From positions 3,608,501 to 3,672,500 of the forward strand of contig NZ_CP009438.1 in NCBI RefSeq assembly GCF_000761215.1: 64,000 nucleotides of DNA, read 5' to 3'. Below are positions 56,233-64,000 of the stretch, piece by piece (position 1 is the first letter of the stretch; each line of letters begins with the position of its first letter). A program made the position numbers and the translations under genes. Below the pieces are notes generated by a model that was not told where the DNA came from, searched no databases, and saw only the letters and a list, made by a program, of their open reading frames with translations. The stretch is from Streptomyces glaucescens. GTDB lineage: Bacteria; Actinomycetota; Actinomycetes; Streptomycetales; Streptomycetaceae.

Positions 56233-57785
56233 CGACCGAGTCCCATCTGTCCCATCCGGTCACGCCCCGCCGTACATATCTGATCGGCCGCGCCCGGCCG
56301 AACGCGATCGTCGGCCGCAACCGCGAGACCGGCGAGATCGTGCTGATCATCGCGGGCGCGTTCCTCGGCATGATGTGCGGGCTCCTCGTTCCGGTCCTGT
56401 CCCTGCGGATCGTGCTGCTCATGGGCTTCCCGCTGCTCGCCCTCGCGGCGGTCTACGTCCCGTACAAGCACCGCACCTTCTACAAGTGGTTCGAGATCAA
56501 CCGCAGCTACAAGCGCACGCTGCGCTCGGGCGCCACCTACCGCTCCGGCGCGATCGAGGCGGGCACCCGGCTCGACGGGCGGGAGATCGAGGTCGGCCCG
56601 CCGCCCGGCATCGGCCGCATCACCTGGCTCTCCGCCCCGTTCGGGCCCGACGAGATCGCCGTACTGCTGCACGCCGACCGCAAGACGGTCACCGCCTGCA
56701 TCGAGATCGAGGGCCCCGGCGTCGGCCTGCGCGACTCGGAGGACCAGGAAGCCCTGGTGGACCGTTTCGGCACGCTGCTCAAGCACGTCGCCAACGGAGA
56801 CGGCTTCGTCACCCGCCTCCAGATGCTGGCCCGCACCCTGCCCGCCGACCCGGACGCCCACGCCAAGGACGTCGCCGTCCGCGGCGACGACCGGGCCCCG
56901 GCCTGGCTCCAGCAGTCCTACGACCAGCTCCAGTCGATGGTGTCGACCAGCAGCGAGCAGCACCGCGCGTACCTGGTCGCCTGTATGCACTACACCCGTG
57001 AACTGGCCGCCGAGGCGCACGCCATGGCCCGCGCGGCCCGCCCGCACGGCGGCAAGGTCGACCGGGACGCGGGCCTCGCCGTCGTCATGGCCAGGGAGCT
57101 GACGGACATCTGCTCCCGCCTCCAGGAGGCCGACATCCGGGTCCGGCAGCCGCTCGGCCAGAGCCGGCTCTCCTCGCTCATCCACTCCATGTACGACCCG
57201 GACCACCCGATCGACCACATCCAGGCGATGACGAAGCGCAACGCCTGGCCGGCCGAGCTGGACGCCATGGAACCGACGTTCCTCCAGGCGAAGACCCGCG
57301 AGTCCTCCACCCGCGCCCCCTGGTGCCACGCCACGGCTTGGGTGAAGGAGTGGCCGATGACCCCCGTGGGCGTCAACTTCCTGGCCCCGCTGCTGGTCCA
57401 CACCCCGGACGTCATCCGGACCGTCGCCGTCACGATGGACCTCGAACCCACCGAGGTCGCCATCGAACGCATGCTCACCGAGAAGACCAACGACGAGGCG
57501 GAGGCGTCCCGCGCCGCCAAGATGAACCGCACTGTCGACCCGCGGGACATCGCGGCGCACAACCGTCTCGACCAGCGCGGCGAGGACCTGGCGAGCGGCG
57601 CCGCGGGAGTGAATCTCGTCGGCTACATCACCGTCTCCTCGCGTAATCCGGAGGCGCTGGCCCGCGACAAGCGCACGATAAGGGCGTCGGCCGGAAAGTC
57701 GTATCTGAAGCTGGAATGGTGCGACCGCGAGCACCACCGCGCCTTCGTGAACACGCTGCCCTTCGCCACCGGCATTCGGAGGTAG
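56229..57785 (+). CDS. SCO6880-family protein (VirB3/VirB4 N-terminal-like)
   Basis: A 518-residue protein. It starts at TTG 56229, an unusual start, with GGGAGG 8-9 nt upstream and a 4-bp overlap (TTGA) with the gene before. Two membrane helices are at about residues 36-80 (IVLIIAGAFLGMMCGLLVPV and LSLRIVLLMGFPLLALAAVY). The rest resembles the N-terminal domain of VirB4, with repeated motifs (DAEAHAMARAARPHGGKVDR region, and VTMDLEPTEVAIERMLTEKT). No Walker motif is present here, because the ATPase is a separate gene. Known as the SCO6880 family in actinobacteria. Confidence 0.78.
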   Translation: MTTESHLSHPVTPRRTYLIGRARPNAIVGRNRETGEIVLIIAGAFLGMMCGLLVPVLSLRIVLLMGFPLLALAAVYVPYKHRTFYKWFEINRSYKRTLRSGATYRSGAIEAGTRLDGREIEVGPPPGIGRITWLSAPFGPDEIAVLLHADRKTVTACIEIEGPGVGLRDSEDQEALVDRFGTLLKHVANGDGFVTRLQMLARTLPADPDAHAKDVAVRGDDRAPAWLQQSYDQLQSMVSTSSEQHRAYLVACMHYTRELAAEAHAMARAARPHGGKVDRDAGLAVVMARELTDICSRLQEADIRVRQPLGQSRLSSLIHSMYDPDHPIDHIQAMTKRNAWPAELDAMEPTFLQAKTRESSTRAPWCHATAWVKEWPMTPVGVNFLAPLLVHTPDVIRTVAVTMDLEPTEVAIERMLTEKTNDEAEASRAAKMNRTVDPRDIAAHNRLDQRGEDLASGAAGVNLVGYITVSSRNPEALARDKRTIRASAGKSYLKLEWCDREHHRAFVNTLPFATGIRR

Positions 57786-57791
57786 GACCTG

Positions 57792-59204
57792 ATGCGGGAC
57801 CCGCTGTCCGTCCTCACCGACGCCTTCACGTCCTTCCTGTTCGGGAAGGTGGAGACGACCCGCCTGCCGGTCCGCACGTCCACCGGCCAGGCCCAGGCGG
57901 TCTACCTGCCGACCGCCGCCCCCGGTCTCGGCGACTCCGGCGTCATCATCGGCCGCGAGGTCTACTCGGGGAAGGGGTACATCTACGACCCCTTCCAGTT
58001 GTACGGCCAGCAGCTCCCCGCCCCGCACTGGCTCGTCCTCGGCGAGTCCGGCAACGGCAAGTCGGCCCTGGAGAAGACCTACGTCCTGCGTCAGCTGCGC
58101 TTCCGGGACCGCCAGGTCGTCGTGCTGGACGCGCAGGGCGAGGACGGTGTCGGCGAGTGGAACCTGATCGCGCAGGAGCTGGGCATAACGCCCATCCGGC
58201 TGGACCCGATGGCCGCCCTGGACCACGGCATCCGGCTCAACCCGCTCGACCCCGCGATCACCACGACCGGCCAGCTCGCCCTGCTGCGCACCATCATCGA
58301 GGTCGCGATGGGCCACGGCCTCGACGAGCGCTCCGGCTTCGCCCTCAAGGTCGCGCACGCCTACGTCAACGAGACCATCGTCGAACGCCAGCCCGTCCTG
58401 TCCGACATCGTCGACCAGCTGCGCCACCCCGAGCCCGAGTCGGCGGAGGCGATGAACGTCGACATAGATGACGTACGGGCCTGGGGCCTGGACGTGGCGC
58501 TGGTGCTGGACCGGCTCGTCGACGGTGACCTGCGCGGCATGTTCGACGGCCCGACCACGGTCGGCATCGACCTGGACGCCCCGCTGATCGTCTTCGACCT
58601 GTCCCACATCGACCGCAACTCCATCGCCATGCCCATCCTCATGGCGATCGTCGGCGTGTGGCTGGAGCACACCTGGATCCGCCCCGACCGGAAGAAGCGC
58701 ATCTTCCTGGTCGAGGAGGCCTGGCACATCATCAACAGCCCGTTCGTCGCCCAGCTCTTCCAGCGGCTGCTGAAGTTCGGCCGTCGGCTCGGCCTGTCCT
58801 TCGTCGCCGTCGTCCACCACCTGTCCGACGTGGTGGACGGCGCGGCGGCGAAGGAGGCGGCGGCGATCCTGAAGATGGCGTCCACGAGGACGATCTACGC
58901 CCAGAAGGCCGACGAGGCCCGCGCCACCGGCCGGGTCCTCGGCCTGCCCCGCTGGGCCGTCGAGATCATTCCCACCCTCACCCCCGGCATCGCCGTCTGG
59001 GACGTCAACGGCAACGTCCAGGTCGTGAAGCACCTGGTCACCGAGACCGAGCGCCCGCTCGTCTTCACCGACCGCGCGATGACCGAGTCCTCCGCCGACT
59101 TCCTCGACCACGACCCCCTGCGCGCCGCCGAACTGGAGGCGGAGCAGCGGGCCGCCGCGTTCGTCGAACAGCACCTCGGCGACTCCGAGTCCACGGTGGC
59201 CTGA
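57792..59204 (+). CDS. VirB4-like ATPase
   Basis: A 470-residue ATPase. Walker A is LGESGNGKSALEKTYVLRQL (about residues 84-91), Walker B and the VirB4 motif are KRIFLVEEAWHIINSPFVAQ (family DEaW), then LFQRLLKFGRRLGLSFVAVV and the late arginine-rich STRTIYAQKADEARATGRVL. This is the C-terminal energising module of VirB4, split from its N-terminal half in the preceding gene. It probably powers the assembly or export step. The next gene begins 1 bp after its stop. Confidence 0.85.
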   Translation: MRDPLSVLTDAFTSFLFGKVETTRLPVRTSTGQAQAVYLPTAAPGLGDSGVIIGREVYSGKGYIYDPFQLYGQQLPAPHWLVLGESGNGKSALEKTYVLRQLRFRDRQVVVLDAQGEDGVGEWNLIAQELGITPIRLDPMAALDHGIRLNPLDPAITTTGQLALLRTIIEVAMGHGLDERSGFALKVAHAYVNETIVERQPVLSDIVDQLRHPEPESAEAMNVDIDDVRAWGLDVALVLDRLVDGDLRGMFDGPTTVGIDLDAPLIVFDLSHIDRNSIAMPILMAIVGVWLEHTWIRPDRKKRIFLVEEAWHIINSPFVAQLFQRLLKFGRRLGLSFVAVVHHLSDVVDGAAAKEAAAILKMASTRTIYAQKADEARATGRVLGLPRWAVEIIPTLTPGIAVWDVNGNVQVVKHLVTETERPLVFTDRAMTESSADFLDHDPLRAAELEAEQRAAAFVEQHLGDSESTVA

Positions 59205-59205
59205 G

Positions 59206-60825
59206 ATGGGACCGGACGACCGAGGCCGCCGCCAGAACACCCAGGGCGGCATCCCCGACGGCCTGCTGGTGGGCATGCTCGTCTTCCTGCTCGGCATGAC
59301 CCTGCTGGTCTGGTCGGCCACGGGCCTGGCCGCCTGGCTCGCCCACGGCGCCTGGCCGGACGGCGTCACGTTCGCCCGTACGCCACTGGCCATGCGCCGC
59401 CTGATCGCCCAGCCGCACGACATCCCGGGCGCCTGGCCGGACACGCCGCCCGGGCACCTCTCGGGGTACGGGCTGTTCTGGGGCCTGTTCATCGGGCAGC
59501 TGATGGTGCTGGTCGTGCTGACCGTGTTCGTGCTGGGCACCCTCGCCCGCTGGCGGGCGGGGCGGGCGGCACGCCGGTCCGCGCCCGCGTCCGGGCGCGC
59601 CCCCGCGCCGGACCCGCACGCCACGCCCACGCCCGAGCCCTCGTACGAGGTGCCCACCCCGCGCCGGGAACCCGAGCCCGCCCCGGCCCACGCCCCCGCC
59701 GGCACGGCGCCGGCGCCGGCCCCTCTCCCGCAGCTCCCGCACGAGACCCCCCAGGGCCAGGGCCCGTACCCGCAGGCCCCGCACGAGACCTCGCACGGCC
59801 AGGCCGCGTACTCCCAGGTCCCGCACCCACAGGCCCCGCACGGGAAGGCCGCGCACGAAGGGCCGGCCGCACACGGACAGCCGGCCGTCCCCGCTCCCGC
59901 CTGGGGCCGCCTCGTCCTGGCCACGCCGGAGGTCCGCCACACCACCGCCGCCCAGGCCGTCCGGGACGCCGCGGGCGCCGTCCTCGTCGTCACCTCCAGC
60001 CCGGCCGTCTGGTCCGGCACCGAGGACGCCCGCGCCAAGCTCGGCCCGGTCCTCCTCTACGACCCTCACCACCTCTGCGACACCCCGTCCCGCCTGCACT
60101 GGTCGCCGACCGCGGGCTGCGAGGACAAGCAGACGGCGGGCGGGCGCGCCGCGGCGCTGCTCGGCCCGGTCCGCCCCACCGCCCGGATCGACCAGGCGAT
60201 CGGTGACACGGCCGAGACGCTGCTGCGCTGCTGCCTGCACGCCGCCGCCCTGGACGGCCGTACGGTCCGCCACGTCCACCGCTGGCTGCAGGGCAGTCAG
60301 GTCCAGGACGCCGTCCGCACCCTGCGCACCCATCCCAAGGCCGCGCCCGGTTCCGCCGGCGAGCTGGAGTCGGCTCTGACGGCGCACCCCGAGCGCCGGG
60401 ACATGGCCCAGGAGCTGATCGGCCGGGCCCTGTCCGCGCTGTCCACCGTCCATGTGCGCGAGGCGTGCACTCCCAACCGAACAGATGCGCTCACCTTGGA
60501 TTCCTTCGTGGCCGAAGGGGGAACGCTTTATGTGGTGGGTGAATCCATCGAGGACCCCAGGACCGACCCGGGTGCGATGCCCTTCCTGACGGCCCTCGCC
60601 TCCAGCGTGGTCGAGCACGGCCGGCGCATGGCCGCACGGTCATCCCCTGGTCGGCTCGACCCACCACTCTCCCTCGTCCTCGACGACGTGGCGGCGGTCG
60701 CCCCGCTCCCCCAGCTCCCCGAGCTGCTGGCCGGCGGAGTGGACCAGGGCCTGCCCACCCTCGCCCTGCTCCGCTCCCGCGAACAGGCCCGCGCCCGCTG
60801 GCCGCACGCCGAGCTGCCCGGCTGA
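59206..60825 (+). CDS. VirD4/TraG-like coupling-protein homologue lacking Walker A
   Basis: A 539-residue protein. Two membrane helices at the start (GLLVGMLVFLLGMTLLVWSA and IGQLMVLVVLTVFVLGTLAR) and a His/Pro/Gln-rich linker (PHETPQGQGPYPQAPHETS) precede a region that aligns with TraG/VirD4: AAGAVLVVTSSPAVW, then LGPVLLYDPHHLCDTPSRLH, WSPTAGCEDKQTAGGRAAAL, and a Walker B-like LSLVLDDVAAVAPLPQLPEL. The canonical G-x4-G-K-S/T Walker A is missing from the expected place (after PAWGRLVLATPEVRH). It ends soon after RSREQARARWPH, shorter than usual. Probably a pseudo-ATPase adaptor. Confidence 0.72.
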   Translation: MGPDDRGRRQNTQGGIPDGLLVGMLVFLLGMTLLVWSATGLAAWLAHGAWPDGVTFARTPLAMRRLIAQPHDIPGAWPDTPPGHLSGYGLFWGLFIGQLMVLVVLTVFVLGTLARWRAGRAARRSAPASGRAPAPDPHATPTPEPSYEVPTPRREPEPAPAHAPAGTAPAPAPLPQLPHETPQGQGPYPQAPHETSHGQAAYSQVPHPQAPHGKAAHEGPAAHGQPAVPAPAWGRLVLATPEVRHTTAAQAVRDAAGAVLVVTSSPAVWSGTEDARAKLGPVLLYDPHHLCDTPSRLHWSPTAGCEDKQTAGGRAAALLGPVRPTARIDQAIGDTAETLLRCCLHAAALDGRTVRHVHRWLQGSQVQDAVRTLRTHPKAAPGSAGELESALTAHPERRDMAQELIGRALSALSTVHVREACTPNRTDALTLDSFVAEGGTLYVVGESIEDPRTDPGAMPFLTALASSVVEHGRRMAARSSPGRLDPPLSLVLDDVAAVAPLPQLPELLAGGVDQGLPTLALLRSREQARARWPHAELPG

Positions 60826-60854
60826 GTCACCGGGCGGCCGCCTACGGCGGTCGG

Positions 60855-61430
60855 TCAGGCCAAGGGTGGTTCCAGGACGAACTCCAGCTCCCGCTCGTCC
60901 GGCTTCCCGGCCATCGGTACCGCCACCCCGCTCGGCGCGAAGCCCACCTTCCGGTAGAAGCCCTGTGCGCGTTCGTTGTCCTCGTGCACGATCAGCCGCA
61001 CCCGCTCCACACCGATCTCCCACGACCAGGCCAGCGCCGCCGCGAAGATCCGCTCGGTCAGCCCGCGCCCGCGGAACTCGGGCCGGACGAACACTCCGAC
61101 GACATGGCCCTGCCGCCGCTCCACCTCGCACCCCGCCCAGTCCGTCGTACCGGCCTCCTCGACCAGCACCGTCGCGGTCCCCGCCCACACCCCGCCGGGC
61201 CCGACGGCGACGATCTGCCGTGCCCCGGCGGCCCCCTCGGCGGCCCCCGCCGTGCGCTCCCGCCAGTAGGAGTCCGAACGGGCCACGGCGTCCTCGTAGG
61301 TGTCCAGGAAGGCGAGGTGCGCGAGCGGATCACGCAGCGCGGCCAGCCGCAGCGCCTTCACCTGGGACCACTCCTCGGCACGCACGGCACGCACCACGAA
61401 CGTCTCATCGACTTCGCCGACAGCACTCAT
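60855..61430 (-). CDS. GNAT family N-acetyltransferase
   Basis: A 191-residue GNAT protein: FVVRAVRAEEWSQVKALRLA, with VVGVFVRPEFRGRGLTERIF as the acetyl-CoA loop, and RLIVHEDNERAQGFYRKVGF. It acetylates small amines or proteins; the substrate is unknown. The start is ATG 61430, 7 nt after TACGGT (leaderless). It lies between the type IV-like operon and the rRNA genes, convergent with the former. Confidence 0.85.
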   Translation of the reverse strand: MSAVGEVDETFVVRAVRAEEWSQVKALRLAALRDPLAHLAFLDTYEDAVARSDSYWRERTAGAAEGAAGARQIVAVGPGGVWAGTATVLVEEAGTTDWAGCEVERRQGHVVGVFVRPEFRGRGLTERIFAAALAWSWEIGVERVRLIVHEDNERAQGFYRKVGFAPSGVAVPMAGKPDERELEFVLEPPLA

Positions 61431-61533
61431 GCCGGCCACCGTAGTACCGGGGTCCCCCACCGATCACCCGGTATTCCGCCCATGCTCCGGGACGCGGCGG
61501 CCCACGAAGGGGGTGAAAACGTCCGAGAACGCA

Positions 61534-61567
61534 GAAAACCCCCGCATCTGTCGATGCGGGGGTTTTC
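61534..61567 (-). terminator. rRNA operon terminator
   Basis: Arms GAAAACCCCCGCAT (61534-61547) and ATGCGGGGGTTTTC (61554-61567) with a short loop, 10 bp beyond the 5S gene on the minus strand, ending in TTTT: a strong intrinsic terminator. Confidence 0.9.
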
Positions 61568-61576
61568 CCAATAATT

Positions 61577-61693
61577 GTTCGGCGGCGTCCTACTCTCCCA
61601 CAGGGTCCCCCCTGCAGTACCATCGGCGCTGTAAGGCTTAGCTTCCGGGTTCGGAATGTAACCGGGCGTTTCCCTCACGCTATGACCACCGAA
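61577..61693 (-). rRNA. rrf: 5S ribosomal RNA
   Basis: The minus strand reads TTCGGTGGTCATAGCGTGAG at the 5' end and ACGCCGCCGAAC at the 3' end, with GGTTACATTCCGAACCCGG and GATGGTACTGCAGGGGG between, the Streptomyces 5S sequence. Ends are approximate to a few bases. It follows 23S in a standard rRNA operon. Confidence 0.95.
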
Positions 61694-61782
61694 ACACTAT
61701 GAAACAATCAACCGCACCACACCACACCGTGTGGGGTTGTTCGTGGTTTCAGAACCAACACAGTGGACGCGAGCAACTGAGG

Positions 61783-64000
<2,218 letters not shown>

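Noticed and set aside
56175..60038. A 1,287-codon open frame on the minus strand
   Set aside because: It is antisense to three type IV-like genes whose products have clear membrane helices and ATPase motifs; its composition is Asp/Arg/Val-rich noise.
53553..60825. Integrative conjugative element
   Set aside because: No integrase, relaxase, attachment repeats or oriT-like sequence found in or around the cluster.
61694..61782. Separate RNA gene between 23S and 5S
   Set aside because: Only a short processing stem; no tRNA fold.

Overview
The window is high-GC actinobacterial DNA, almost certainly from a Streptomyces chromosome. Codon third positions are overwhelmingly G or C. Many genes start leaderless, 6-7 nt after a TAnnnT -10 box. 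The gene set includes mycothiol synthase, nur, glnR, rsiG, csoR, ppk and pstSCAB. From memory the order matches the S. coelicolor core region from about SCO4180 (nur) down to about SCO4126, read in the reverse direction; that numbering is recalled and not checked here. I see no insertion sequence, integrase, CRISPR array or tRNA gene.

Layout. 0-6.6 kb: divergent oxidoreductase/HxlR pair, an XRE regulator with a perfect palindrome upstream, a HBHA-like protein, DUF2516, a HelD-like RNA polymerase-recycling ATPase, and a TetR/quinone-reductase pair with a MerR-type promoter between them. 6.6-13.8 kb: Eis-like acetyltransferase, rsiG (c-di-GMP-dependent anti-WhiG factor), dtd, ygfZ, nur, a heme-binding FABP-like protein, a 32-residue membrane protein, DsrE, VOC, DUF3099, and a sulfurtransferase operon (cysA-sseC) preceded by a leaderless cysteine-containing leader peptide. 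14-25.5 kb: DUF2993, a membrane protein coupled to a MoaD-like protein, a hydrolase, glnR, a LacI regulator, a sigma-factor remnant, an HtrA-like protease with a two-component system, and an XRE-DUF397 module. 25.6-35.5 kb: secreted pectate lyase-pectinesterase fusion, AAA/TPR pair, secreted 5'-nucleotidase, mshD, and a GntR-ABC operon.

35.8-47.6 kb is a phosphate and polyphosphate neighbourhood: ppk-CHAD-Nudix, csoR, a PhoU-like DUF47 protein with a Pit transporter, and pstSCAB behind four 11-nt PHO-box units. 47.9-53.2 kb holds an FAD oxidoreductase, a PAP2 phosphatase, a lytic transglycosylase/NlpC-P60 enzyme, and a divergent SDR/TetR pair.

53.5-60.8 kb is the most unusual part: a six- or seven-gene operon resembling a type IV secretion apparatus. 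It has a VirB2-like pilin, a VirB8-like protein, a VirB6-like membrane protein, a VirB3/VirB4 N-terminal-like protein, a VirB4 ATPase, and a VirD4-like protein that lacks a Walker A motif. No relaxase, integrase or attachment site accompanies it, so it looks like a chromosomal machine rather than a mobile element. The window ends in the 5S and most of the 23S rRNA genes of an rRNA operon on the minus strand.
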